Assembly (NCBI RefSeq): GCF_037893185.1
Contig: NZ_CP140772.1
Span: 124,001-188,000 of the forward strand
From: Chitinophaga sp. 180180018-3
GTDB taxonomy: Bacteria > Bacteroidota > Bacteroidia > Chitinophagales > Chitinophagaceae
Length of the DNA: 64,000 nucleotides
Direction: 5' to 3'
The translations under genes and the position numbers were made by a program. The notes beneath the pieces were generated by a model. It was not told where the DNA came from. It searched no databases and worked only from the letters and a program-made list of their open reading frames with translations. Shown here one piece after another: positions 17,710-26,275 of the stretch. Position 1 is the first letter of the stretch. Each line of letters opens with the position of its first letter.

Positions 17710-17994
17710 TTAACCATTATCATATATCTCCAGCTTACTCAGATATCTATACACATCAAGACGCACCTTTCCCGGATCATCAAATACAATTCTGTGCATC
17801 TCTGCCGGTTGCCTCATATCAATTCCAAATACCTCCAGCATTCGCTCAAAAAAGAAATCACCGCCATTTCGCCGCCCCAGTTCATAGCTGGCATAGCAGG
17901 CACGCTGTACGCCAAGTCGACCGCTCATTTCCTGCTGCGAAAGCCGAAGGGCTTTCCTGATCTTTTTCAGAAATCGTTTATTATATGCGTTCAT
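17710..17994 (-). CDS. XRE-type helix-turn-helix regulator
   Basis: A 94-residue protein whose N-terminal half is a helix-turn-helix of the XRE/Cro type (FLKKIRKALRLSQQEMSGRL then VQRACYASYELGRR). The C-terminal half is unassigned and may be a dimerisation segment (VRLDVYRYLSKLEIY). It lacks a sensor domain. It is transcribed away from the 18.0-18.4 kb intergenic region, which holds a plus-strand promoter candidate and folded RNA, so regulation of that element is possible. The partner and target are unknown. Confidence 0.75.
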   Translation of the reverse strand: MNAYNKRFLKKIRKALRLSQQEMSGRLGVQRACYASYELGRRNGGDFFFERMLEVFGIDMRQPAEMHRIVFDDPGKVRLDVYRYLSKLEIYDNG

Positions 17995-18021
17995 ATTTAG
18001 TCTTGTTAAAAGTTCTCAAAA

Positions 18022-18054
18022 TTGTGTCACTATCATATTTAATAACTATATTTG
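18022..18054 (+). promoter_or_regulatory. Candidate promoter facing the RNA-like region
   Basis: TTG (18022-18024), 22 bases, then TATATTTG (18047-18054), a good TAnnTTTG match. It points away from the XRE gene and has no annotated gene within 600 bases, only tiny ORFs and hairpins. Confidence 0.5.
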
Positions 18055-18251
18055 TGTATAATATGTAAGTGATTGGTACTAAATAGATTCAAATTGACAT
18101 GAACGACACATCTATGATAAACGGAATTGCATAATGAGCAATAAATATCCGTTACCGGCGGACCGGTAAAATCATAAAAAATGTATCTGCTTTTTGGTAC
18201 TATAGATGATCAGGGGCCTGGAGAATGGTAAAAAAGGAGAATTGAAGAAAA

Positions 18252-18391
18252 TTCAAACCGGAGAACCACGGGGTAACCCGTTGAGGAACTCCTTGAAAAC
18301 AGTAGATCACGCATGGTGAGATATGTTTTGTTGTAAGACAAAAACCAAAGGGGCTGCTACGCTTTGCGAGGGCAGGCAGCCCACTTTTGGT
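18252..18391 (+). ncRNA. Candidate structured non-coding RNA
   Basis: Three consecutive hairpins are visible. The first is nested: TTCAA (18252-18256) with TTGAA (18293-18297), GGAG (18260-18263) with CTCC (18289-18292), and ACGGG (18268-18272) with CCCGT (18277-18281) around a GUAA tetraloop. The GNRA-type loop in this sense favours the plus strand. The second is TTTTGT/ACAAAA (18326-18343). The third pairs ACCAAAGGGGCTGC (18344-18357) with GCAGCCC and TTTTGGT, ending at about 18391, with a 2-base bulge. Read on the minus strand, the third hairpin is followed by TTTTTG, so a minus-strand terminator is the alternative. The family is unknown. Confidence 0.45.
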
Positions 18392-18689
18392 TGTACACCT
18401 TTTGCATACAGGCATCAAAGTTAGGTTATTTTATATTAGTTGTCAATTTTTTATTTTTCGTAAATTATTGATTATTATGTAATTAAAACTATCATTTTGA
18501 TAAATTACCCCCTGTTTTGTCAGCGATTAATATCATAATTGCATGACGATTCTCATGATCAGTGCCCTCATTCTCACGACAGGAAATATCTTCTTTATAA
18601 GATAATATCCCCCTTCTGCTAATTAGATTAAACTTTTTGTTAATTTGGAGTTGTAAATCGGTATTCCCCGGTCATTACCATATCGCTTT

Positions 18690-20324
18690 ATGGATCGCAG
18701 ACAATTCCTAACCTTATCGCCAGATCGCTCCCACACGCGGGCTCAGGCCCCTTTTGCCCGCGCCGCTACTGGCATGGCCCCGTACGCCGGCGCCTGGAGC
18801 ACCCTACAAATTATTCATCTCCTTAAACGCACCATGTTCGGCGTTTCACCCGCCGATCTCAATGCCTTTAAAGGATTGGGCATGCAACAGGCAGTCGATA
18901 AACTCCTGTCCACCCAGCCCGATCCCCAGCCTCTCATCAATAACTATGGGGTGGATAGCACCGGCGTTGCTCCCGGCGCCGTCTGGGTCAGAGCCGCCCT
19001 CGGTGATGATATGCTGGAGAGAAAAAGGATGGCTTCCTATAAAGCCTGGTGGACAGGCCAAATGATTAACCAACAGCAAAGCATACACGAAAAAATGGTG
19101 CTCTTCTGGCATAATCATTTCGTGACCGAAACAACGACGGTGAACGATAGCCGTTTCATCTACCAGTATAACCTTACCCTGCGCCAAAATGCACTCGGTA
19201 ATTTCAAGGCGCTTACCAAGGCAATCACCCTGGATCCCGCTATGTTGGTATATCTCAACGGATATCTGAACTCCAAAGGAGCTGCCGATGAAAACTATGC
19301 CCGGGAATTACATGAGCTTTTTACCGTTGGTAAAGGCCCTGATTCTCATTATACGGAAGATGATGTAAGGGCCACTGCACGCGTGCTCACCGGTTTTAGA
19401 GTAGATCGTGTAAACATCTCCAGCTACTTCGATACCACTAAGCACGACATCACCAATAAAGATTTTTCCAGCTTTTATGGCAACAAAACCATATCCGGTA
19501 AAACCGGCCCGGATGGCGCTACTGAGGTCGATGATCTGCTGAATATCATCTTCGCGCAACCGGAAGTGGCGAAATTTATCTGCCGGAAATTATACCGCTT
19601 CTTTGTTTACTATGATATCGATCAGGCTACCGAAACCAATGTGATAGGTCCGCTGGCCGATATCTTCCGCAGCAGCGGATATGATATCAAAGTGGCGCTC
19701 AACGCCCTCTTCACCAGCGAACACTTCTTCGATCCCGCTAACATGGCCTGCCTGATTAAAAGCCCCGCTGATTTCTGCATTGGCCTCTGCCGGGAATATA
19801 ATGTACAGTTCCCTGCAGATTATCCCACCAGATACGCGGCCTGGGGAGCTATCCACGACCGTGCCGCTTCCATGCTGCAGGACTTTGGAGATCCGCCGCT
19901 GGTGGCCGGTTGGGAGGCCTATTACCAGGCTCCGTCCTTTCATGAATTGTGGATAAATACAGATACGCTGCCTAAACGCAACCGGCTCTCTGATGCATTC
20001 ATCAGCACCGCCGGATTCAGTAATCTGCATATCGATTCGCTCGCCTTTGCCAGTCAGCTGCCCCACCCCGAGGACCCTGCTGCATTGGTCAGCGATTCCT
20101 TGGATATATTATATCGTGTAGGCGTTTCCGATAATGTAAAAGCTTTTCTGAAAAATACTATCCTGCTCAGCGGGCAAAACCCCGACAGTAACTACTATTG
20201 GACGCAGGCCTGGAACGCCTGGAAGGCGTCGCCCGGTGATGCCACGCTGAAAGAAAATGTGGAAACACGCCTGCAGGCACTGTATAAATACATTATGGAT
20301 CTGTCGGAATACCAACTCGCCTGA
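18690..20324 (+). CDS. DUF1800 family protein
   Basis: A 544-residue DUF1800 protein. The family hallmarks are visible: HLLKRTMFGVSPADL near the start, MVLFWHNHFVTE, NYARELHELFTVG, DVRATARVLTGFR, and a C-terminal GDPPLVAGWEAYYQAP. The N-terminus MDRRQFL followed by a hydrophilic stretch resembles a degenerate Tat signal. DUF1800 genes are regularly found with DUF1501 genes, as here (12 bases apart), and the pair is thought to act in export or in the cell envelope; the biochemical role is unknown. Confidence 0.9.
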   Translation: MDRRQFLTLSPDRSHTRAQAPFARAATGMAPYAGAWSTLQIIHLLKRTMFGVSPADLNAFKGLGMQQAVDKLLSTQPDPQPLINNYGVDSTGVAPGAVWVRAALGDDMLERKRMASYKAWWTGQMINQQQSIHEKMVLFWHNHFVTETTTVNDSRFIYQYNLTLRQNALGNFKALTKAITLDPAMLVYLNGYLNSKGAADENYARELHELFTVGKGPDSHYTEDDVRATARVLTGFRVDRVNISSYFDTTKHDITNKDFSSFYGNKTISGKTGPDGATEVDDLLNIIFAQPEVAKFICRKLYRFFVYYDIDQATETNVIGPLADIFRSSGYDIKVALNALFTSEHFFDPANMACLIKSPADFCIGLCREYNVQFPADYPTRYAAWGAIHDRAASMLQDFGDPPLVAGWEAYYQAPSFHELWINTDTLPKRNRLSDAFISTAGFSNLHIDSLAFASQLPHPEDPAALVSDSLDILYRVGVSDNVKAFLKNTILLSGQNPDSNYYWTQAWNAWKASPGDATLKENVETRLQALYKYIMDLSEYQLA

Positions 20325-20335
20325 AATACCTTTTT

Positions 20336-21916
20336 ATGAAAAGAAGAGACTTCATCAAGTATACTGCACCGGCTGCCCTGTTGCCAACGCTTATCAATGG
20401 CTTCGCCGTTAAAGCCTTTGGTGCATCCCCTATGCTGAATGCACTCGCGGCTGCGGCCGACAATGATCACGTGTTGGTCATGATTCAGCTGACGGGCGGA
20501 AACGACGGGCTCAATATGATCATTCCGCTGGATATATACAGCAAATACCAGGCTGCACGTAGTAACATCGCCATACAGGAAGGCAAGGTACTGCGTCTGG
20601 ATAGCTACCTGAAATCGGGACTGCATCCGGCGATGAAAGGAATCCAGCAATTATATTCCGATGGAAAAGTGTGTATCGTTCAAAGCGTTGGCTATCCGTC
20701 GCCTAACTATTCGCATTTCCGTGCCACTGATATCTGGCTCACCGGCTCTGATTCCAACCAGGTACTAACTACCGGTTGGGCAGGCCGCTACCTGGATACC
20801 CAATACCAGGGCTTTCCCGATGGTTACCCGAACTCGGATAACCCCGACCCGCTTGCTATCCAGATAGGTTCTATCGTTTCGCCTGCTTTTCAGGGCCCTA
20901 ATGCCAGTATGGGAATTGCCATTACCAGTGCTACCAATTTTTATAATTTGATAGATGGGGTAACAGATCCCGTTCCTAATACGAAATGGGGGAAGGAACT
21001 CCAGTATATTCGCCTCATCGCCAAACAAACCAACAGCTACGAACAGGCCATCAAGAATGCTGCTACCAAAGTAACGGCCCAGGGCCCGTATCCGGCAAAC
21101 AACGGATTGGCAGAGCAATTGAAAATTGTTGCACGCCTGGTGGCTGGTGGCCTGAAAACCAGGCTCTACATGGTAAGCACAGGTGGTTTCGATACACATG
21201 CCAACCAAACCGAAGGAGGTGATACCAGCAAAGGCGGCCACGCTGCGCTGCTGGGAGGTATCTCCGACGCTATCAAGGCCTTCATGGATGACCTGAAAGG
21301 CCTGCATGTTTCCCGCCGCATCGTTGGCATGACCTTCTCCGAATTCGGGCGCCGTATCAAATCTAACTTTAGCATGGGTACCGACCACGGCGCTGCTGCT
21401 CCCATGATCATCTTCGGCGATTATGTGAACCAGGGTGTACTGGGTAATTCGCCTGCATTGCCCGATAACAGCACGGTCATCGACAATATCCCCATGCAGT
21501 ACGATTTCAGGTCTATATACGCGTCTATACTGGAACAATGGTTCTGCGTGGATCAGACAACGCTGCAGAACATTCTGCAGAAAGATTATCAACGCCTGCC
21601 TATCATCAGCGGTGTTGCCTGCGGTACCATCACCGGTCTGCCTGACCTGAATACTGATGGGAAGAAACTGATCACTAACGCTCCTAATCCTTTTACCGGG
21701 TATACCACCATCACTTACATCACCGGCAGCGGTAACACCATGATCCAGATATTTGATACTACTGGCCGATTGATTAGTGTGCCCGTGAATAAAACACATA
21801 CGCCGGGCACCTATTCGTTTACATTTGATGCCCATTTGTTGGCACCAGGGATCTATTACGCCAGGTTCCAGAACGGACCGGTACAACAGGTGAGACCCAT
21901 GCTTAAAGTGGATTAA
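20336..21916 (+). CDS. DUF1501 family protein with Tat signal and T9SS sorting tail
   Basis: A 526-residue DUF1501 protein, related to the sulfatase/alkaline phosphatase fold. MKRRDFIKYTAPAALLPTLI is a twin-arginine signal. The core includes QLTGGNDGLN, NYSHFRATDIWLTG, STGGFDTHANQ and FSEFGRRIKSN, all typical of DUF1501. From about residue 445, NAPNPFTGYTTITYI through a GIYYARF end is a type A T9SS C-terminal sorting domain, implying outer membrane passage and surface anchoring after periplasmic entry. The gene follows DUF1800 by 12 bases, forming a two-gene operon. Confidence 0.92.
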   Translation: MKRRDFIKYTAPAALLPTLINGFAVKAFGASPMLNALAAAADNDHVLVMIQLTGGNDGLNMIIPLDIYSKYQAARSNIAIQEGKVLRLDSYLKSGLHPAMKGIQQLYSDGKVCIVQSVGYPSPNYSHFRATDIWLTGSDSNQVLTTGWAGRYLDTQYQGFPDGYPNSDNPDPLAIQIGSIVSPAFQGPNASMGIAITSATNFYNLIDGVTDPVPNTKWGKELQYIRLIAKQTNSYEQAIKNAATKVTAQGPYPANNGLAEQLKIVARLVAGGLKTRLYMVSTGGFDTHANQTEGGDTSKGGHAALLGGISDAIKAFMDDLKGLHVSRRIVGMTFSEFGRRIKSNFSMGTDHGAAAPMIIFGDYVNQGVLGNSPALPDNSTVIDNIPMQYDFRSIYASILEQWFCVDQTTLQNILQKDYQRLPIISGVACGTITGLPDLNTDGKKLITNAPNPFTGYTTITYITGSGNTMIQIFDTTGRLISVPVNKTHTPGTYSFTFDAHLLAPGIYYARFQNGPVQQVRPMLKVD

Positions 21917-21949
21917 GCTTATAATTCGATTAATAATGCTGCAACGCTG

Positions 21950-21978
21950 TTGCAAATAATTGAATTTTGCTACCTTTG
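21950..21978 (+). promoter_or_regulatory. Candidate promoter of the His-rich protein/TonB receptor unit
   Basis: TTG (21950-21952), 18 bases, TACCTTTG (21971-21978). The -7 box is an exact consensus match. The predicted start point falls at about 21985, which bears on the start codon of the next gene. Confidence 0.6.
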
Positions 21979-21983
21979 CAGTT

Positions 21984-22316
21984 GTGTATAAAAACTGTCT
22001 GCATAAAATATTAGCAGTTATGCTGTTGGGGGTATTTACTATTAATACCATCCCAAGGGAATTTATACACACTTTCGCCGGGCACCACGATACGGAGGAT
22101 GCCATCCATTACCACGATGGACTCACCATTTCAACAGAACACCGCCACTGCGATTTTCTGCAGATCGGTGTGGAACCTTACGAGGTATTTGTTACTTCAT
22201 ATATAGCCCCGGCTCTTAAAGTGAGCTGGGTATTTTATCCCCTTCCCCTGACAGCACTTGCCGGGGAAATTTATTACAACCTTAGCCCCAGGGCACCTCC
22301 ACATGTTATTGTATAA
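21984..22316 (+). CDS. Small His-rich exported protein beside a TonB receptor
   Basis: A short protein with an N-terminal hydrophobic signal or anchor (KNCLHKILAVMLLGVFTINT) followed by a His/Asp-rich segment (GHHDTEDAIHYHDG, EHRHCDF) that could bind zinc or copper. No named family recognised. The frame opens at ATG 21960, but a consensus promoter at 21950-21978 would start transcription after that codon, so I propose the GTG at 21984 (110 residues) or, less likely, the ATG at 22020. It lies 86 bases before a TonB-dependent receptor, a common setting for metal-uptake accessory proteins; that role is inference. Confidence 0.6.
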   Translation: MYKNCLHKILAVMLLGVFTINTIPREFIHTFAGHHDTEDAIHYHDGLTISTEHRHCDFLQIGVEPYEVFVTSYIAPALKVSWVFYPLPLTALAGEIYYNLSPRAPPHVIV

Positions 22317-22402
22317 GCTTCATTTTTCTTTAACGTGAATAAAAAGAATACGTTCATTATTATTGCTGGCAAAAGCCAGTATTTCATTGATTTTATATTA
22401 AC

Positions 22403-24865
22403 ATGAATATGTATCATCTGCGTGTATTTATACTCGGACTGTGGAGCGCCATGCTATTTGCGCTACCAGCTGCCTATGCGGGCAATAATCCCAACGATGG
22501 AGATTTTTCCAACTCTTTATCCGGTAAGGTGGTAGATAAGTTATCCCACACGCCGCTGCCCGGCGCTACCGTTTACCTGCCCGACCTCCATGTAGGTGCC
22601 GCGGCAGATGCACAGGGGAACTATGCTATCAAAAACCTTCCAAAAGGAAAATATGCGGTAGAAGTACACTATGTAGGCTATGCGGCTTATACCGCGTCTG
22701 TTGCCATCACTGGGGCTACTACCCAGGATTTCGAACTCTCCGAAACACTGATCGAAAAAAATGAAATAGTGATCACCGGCGTCAACCTGGCTACCTCTGT
22801 GAAGAAAACACCTACTCCCATCAGCATTATCCGCCGCGACTATCTGGATCAGAGCATTTCTACCAATATCATTGATGCAATCGCGAAAGTGCCTGGGGTA
22901 ACACAATTATCGACCGGTCCCGCTATTTCCAAGCCATTTATCCGTGGACTTGGCTACAACCGCGTAGTAGTGGTGGGCGACGGTATTCGTCAGGAAGGCC
23001 AGCAATGGGGCGATGAACATGGTATTGAGGTGGATGACTATAATGTAGGGCGTATCGAAATACTGAAAGGCCCTGCCTCCCTGATCTATGGATCCGATGC
23101 CTTGGCCGGTGTGGTAAATATCGTACCCCCTGCAACGTTACCGGAAGGAAGAATAAAAGGTAACGTGGAGGCTAACTACCAGACCAACAACGGACTGATG
23201 GCGTATCATGCCGATATCGCCGGTAATAACAACGGCTTTAGCTGGGGAGCGTATGTTACCCAGAAACAGGCACACGATTACAAAAACAAATATGACAACT
23301 ATGTTTTCAATTCCCGCTTTAACAACACCAACTTTGGTGCTGATATCGGTGTGAATAAACAATGGGGATATTCTCATCTGAGCTTTAGCTCCTTTAATCA
23401 GCATCTTGGACTGGTAGAGGGAAATCGCGACAGCACCGGCGGTTTTGTGAAACAGGTCATCTTAGATGGTAATGCCGATAAGGCACCCGTTACCTCACAC
23501 GATGACAAGTCGTATAGTATGATGGTGCCTAAGCAACAGATCAACCACCAGAAAATAGTATGGGACAACAGCCTGTACCTGCACAATGGAGGGCGTTTCG
23601 GTCTTACGCTCGGTTATCAGCTTAACCAGCGCCGGGAATTCGGAAATGTGCTGGAGCCCAATACACCCGGATTATACCTCTATCTCCAAACCTTTAACTA
23701 CGGCCTGAAATACTACCTGCCTGAAATGAATGGCTGGCAAACAACCGTTGGTGTGAATGGTATGTGGCAGCAAAATCAGAATAAAGGAAGTGACTTCCTG
23801 ATACCGGCGTACGACCTGTTCGATCTCGGCGCTTTTGCCGTAACCAGCAAAACATTCAATAAACTCACGCTCAGCGGCGGTTTACGTTTCGATAACCGTT
23901 CCCTCAATTCCAAAGCGCTGTTCCTGGATGCCAACGGCAAACCTGCTTCCGGTGGCGATGCAAAATTCGATCCTTTCAAACGCAACTTCAGCAATGTGTC
24001 TGGTAGTGCGGGGCTCAGCTATGAGGCAAGCGACCGTGTAGTGCTGAAACTAAATGTTGCCCGCGGTTTCCGCGCACCGAATATCGCCGAGCTTTCCGCA
24101 AATGGTGTACATGAAGGTACCATCAAATATGAATATGGTAACCAGGATCTGAAGCCGGAAGTAAGTTCACAGATAGATGCTGGAATCGATTTCAATACCC
24201 AACACGTGTCACTAACAGCGAATGTGTTTTATAATCACATTAATAACTTTATTTTCTCCCGTAAGTTGTTCAATGATGCCGGAGCAGATTCGATTCCTGT
24301 AAACGATAATGCGGACGGCTTTGCTGCATTCAAATATCAGCAAACAAATGCGAATCTCTATGGAGGTGAGTTAATGCTGGATATCCACCCGCATCCGATC
24401 GATTGGCTGCATTTCGAAAATACCTTCTCTTATGTGCGCGGAACGGCTGCCAATGGAACCGACTCTACAAAGTATCTGCCCAATATTCCGGCTTCCCGCT
24501 GGCTGTCTGAATTAAAAGGGAAATTTAAAAAGATAGGAAAAAGCCCCCTGAAGAATGCTTATGTAGGCGTACAGATGGACCTGAACTTTGCACAAAATGA
24601 TGTGTTCTCAGCCTATCGCACAGAAACAGTCACTGATGGTTACACCTTGCTGAATGCTGGTTTGGGTACTGATTTCGTTAACAGAAAGAATAAAACGTTG
24701 TTCTCTCTGCACTTCGCAGTGAATAACCTGACAGACGTGGCTTATCAAAACCACCTCAGCAGGCTGAAATATGCGCCGGAGAATCTGGTAACCGGCAGAG
24801 TCGGAGTATATAATGTCGGCCGGAATTTCAGCGTGAAGCTGGCTATTCCAATCGATTTCAAATAA
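22403..24865 (+). CDS. TonB-dependent receptor with carboxypeptidase-regulatory-like domain
   Basis: An 820-residue outer membrane receptor: signal peptide (to about PAAYAG), a CarboxypepD-reg-like beta sandwich (LSGKVVDKLSHTPLPGATVYL), a plug (TPTPISIIRRDYLDQS, then FIRGLGYNRVVVVGDGIRQEGQQWG, RIEILKGPASLIYGSDALAGVVNIV) and a 22-strand-type barrel. It is not a SusC: it is shorter and has no SusD partner. The His-rich small protein upstream suggests a metal or metallophore substrate, but the barrel itself gives no proof. It is followed by a strong terminator. Confidence 0.9.
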   Translation: MNMYHLRVFILGLWSAMLFALPAAYAGNNPNDGDFSNSLSGKVVDKLSHTPLPGATVYLPDLHVGAAADAQGNYAIKNLPKGKYAVEVHYVGYAAYTASVAITGATTQDFELSETLIEKNEIVITGVNLATSVKKTPTPISIIRRDYLDQSISTNIIDAIAKVPGVTQLSTGPAISKPFIRGLGYNRVVVVGDGIRQEGQQWGDEHGIEVDDYNVGRIEILKGPASLIYGSDALAGVVNIVPPATLPEGRIKGNVEANYQTNNGLMAYHADIAGNNNGFSWGAYVTQKQAHDYKNKYDNYVFNSRFNNTNFGADIGVNKQWGYSHLSFSSFNQHLGLVEGNRDSTGGFVKQVILDGNADKAPVTSHDDKSYSMMVPKQQINHQKIVWDNSLYLHNGGRFGLTLGYQLNQRREFGNVLEPNTPGLYLYLQTFNYGLKYYLPEMNGWQTTVGVNGMWQQNQNKGSDFLIPAYDLFDLGAFAVTSKTFNKLTLSGGLRFDNRSLNSKALFLDANGKPASGGDAKFDPFKRNFSNVSGSAGLSYEASDRVVLKLNVARGFRAPNIAELSANGVHEGTIKYEYGNQDLKPEVSSQIDAGIDFNTQHVSLTANVFYNHINNFIFSRKLFNDAGADSIPVNDNADGFAAFKYQQTNANLYGGELMLDIHPHPIDWLHFENTFSYVRGTAANGTDSTKYLPNIPASRWLSELKGKFKKIGKSPLKNAYVGVQMDLNFAQNDVFSAYRTETVTDGYTLLNAGLGTDFVNRKNKTLFSLHFAVNNLTDVAYQNHLSRLKYAPENLVTGRVGVYNVGRNFSVKLAIPIDFK

Positions 24866-24893
24866 GTGAGAATGAAGATCAGATTGTGTTACA

Positions 24894-25352
24894 TTAAAAA
24901 GCTCCTGCATCTGCAGGGGCTTTTTTTGTAGCTTTTTCAGACCGGTTGTGTGTCGCTTTGTTGTTCTTTATTTTGAAGATAATAGGGCCTGATGAGTCCT
25001 TTCGTTGGACGTTTAGCACCACAGCAGTATCTGTACCCGCTATATGCAATTGAGGAGTAGGGATAACATTGTTGCCCGTATCAACAGCCCGCATATAATT
25101 GATCAGCCGTTTCCCCTGGCGCATAATGTGAATGGTTTGCATGCCTGATCCGGTATTCGCAATGGTGGTAACTATATCTGCCGCTTCAAATACTGCACTG
25201 TCGCCCGCAGTATTACCGCTTATCAGCCTAAAGGGTTGGTTGTTTATCTTATCTGATGAGGTAGGCGTTGTAACATGATCCCCCGCTTTTTTATCGGCAG
25301 AAGATTGACAACCAGCCATCAGAAATGGGATAAGTATTAAAAATCTATACAC
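24894..25352 (-). CDS. Small lipoprotein of unknown function
   Basis: A 152-residue protein with a clear lipobox (MYRFLILIPFLMAGC, Cys15). The mature part has a beta-rich middle (ISGNTAGDSAVFEAADIVTT, IHIMRQGKRLINYMRA) and a basic, low-complexity C-terminus. No family recognised. The gene is convergent with the TonB receptor, and its last codons (APADAGAF) are also the receptor's terminator hairpin on the other strand, so the two 3' ends overlap physically. Confidence 0.7.
   Translation of the reverse strand: MYRFLILIPFLMAGCQSSADKKAGDHVTTPTSSDKINNQPFRLISGNTAGDSAVFEAADIVTTIANTGSGMQTIHIMRQGKRLINYMRAVDTGNNVIPTPQLHIAGTDTAVVLNVQRKDSSGPIIFKIKNNKATHNRSEKATKKAPADAGAF
24896..24928 (+). terminator. 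Terminator of the TonB receptor gene
   Basis: AAAAAGCTCCTGCA pairs with TGCAGGGGCTTTTT (one G-T pair) and is followed by further Ts. The hairpin lies inside the 3' coding end of the convergent lipoprotein gene. Confidence 0.85.
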
Positions 25353-25773
25353 GGATACTAAAATATTTGAAGGATAAAGCTATCAATTTTTACTGAACTG
25401 ATCATGATTACATCCTATGATATAACGCTTCTTTATATATTATTTTCAAATTTAAAATTATGTGTTTTTATAATTTATATAACTTTGCGCCAGCGTCGTT
25501 AAATCCAGTACCGGTGGGCTTGATAAGTACATTTGTTTTTTCAGTATAAATGCGACGTTTATTTACCATTGATGTAAATATTTATTTGAAATAAAGGGGG
25601 ATTTTGTAGTTTAGTGGCTCGTTATACGAAAATTATTGAGCGTCCTGCCAATGTGAATGAACAGTTTCCCTCATTTTCGAAAATTGGTTTTTGTGCTAAG
25701 TTTTTTCTGACCACCATTGGTTCAGATTTTGGTTGAAAAAGAAAGGGGCTGTTTTTACAGCCCCATACTTTTA
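25353..25773. other. AT-rich intergenic region, no gene seen
   Basis: 420 bases between two minus-strand genes. A plus-strand TAACTTTG (25478-25485) is a -7-box match with no gene behind it. The only plus-strand ORF is a 33-codon hydrophobic frame that overlaps this box and looks accidental. Near 25745 is the terminator of the DUF983 gene. I see no RNA gene. Confidence 0.5.
25735..25764 (-). terminator. Terminator of the DUF983/ABC transporter operon
   Basis: GGGGCTGT (25745-25752) and ACAGCCCC (25757-25764) form an 8-bp stem with a TTTT loop; on the reverse strand a CTTTCTTTTTC tract follows. It lies 10 bases after the DUF983 stop. Confidence 0.85.
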
Positions 25774-26235
25774 TTAGTTATTGTGATGATGTTCATGTTC
25801 ATGTTTGTGTTCGTGCTCCTCCAGATTTGCAGTATCCTCGTCGTAATAAACAAAGAAGTACAAATAAATCACTCTCGATAATCTCATCAGCCAGGGCTGA
25901 ATCAGCACCAGCAAAACACCATTCACTGCCAGCCAGATGAAGATGCTGTTATCGCGCCAGGTCAGGCCAAAGAAAAACCAGAACCAGATCAGGTTAAATA
26001 CACTGAACGCAACAGATAACGCGTAACTCACGTAGCCAGTCCCAAACCAGAAACCAGTTTCCAGTTCATATTTCTGGCCGCACACCGGGCAGTTGTCGTA
26101 CATGGCGAAGATCTTCGAAAATCTTACGTGAAAAGGATTCTGATCCTTGAACATATGTCCTTTCCGGCATCTTGGGCACTTCATCGTCAGTATGCTGACA
26201 AAGTAGTTCGGGCGCTTGGGCTGTTGTGTACTCAT
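25774..26235 (-). CDS. DUF983 family zinc-ribbon membrane protein
   Basis: A 153-residue protein starting MSTQQPKRPNYFVSILTMKCPRC. Two CxxC pairs (CPRC and CPVCG about 33 residues apart) form a zinc ribbon, followed by two TM helices (about 75-98 and 104-125) and a His-rich cytoplasmic tail (EHEHKHEHEHHH). This matches DUF983, a small membrane family of unknown role. The frame is open to 26439 but the upstream part overlaps the ABC transporter gene and is not family-like. It follows the ABC exporter by 40 bases, probably co-transcribed. Confidence 0.88.
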   Translation of the reverse strand: MSTQQPKRPNYFVSILTMKCPRCRKGHMFKDQNPFHVRFSKIFAMYDNCPVCGQKYELETGFWFGTGYVSYALSVAFSVFNLIWFWFFFGLTWRDNSIFIWLAVNGVLLVLIQPWLMRLSRVIYLYFFVYYDEDTANLEEHEHKHEHEHHHNN

Positions 26236-26275
26236 ACTGCAAAAATAACCAATATATCTGGAGTATCCCAGATCC

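Larger units (their letters stand above)
18001..18689. other. Long intergenic region with RNA structure, no normal gene
   Basis: About 690 bases lie between the XRE gene and the DUF1800 gene. It holds a plus-strand promoter candidate, several tiny ORFs, three hairpins between 18252 and 18391, and an AT-rich tail. A 72-codon minus-strand frame (18200-18418) runs through the hairpins but looks non-coding. From 18420 to 18689 I see no gene or clear signal. Confidence 0.6.

Noticed and set aside
18200..18418. 72-codon minus-strand frame with many Cys and Lys
   Set aside because: It reads straight through RNA-like hairpins and has no start signal; structure explains the region better than coding.
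20765..22105. 446-codon minus-strand frame
   Set aside because: Runs antisense through the DUF1501 gene, has no domain pattern and crosses its promoter-side neighbour; a shadow of the strongly biased codon use.
25404..25505. 33-codon hydrophobic plus-strand ORF
   Set aside because: AT-rich chance frame overlapping a promoter-like box; no ribosome site or terminator.
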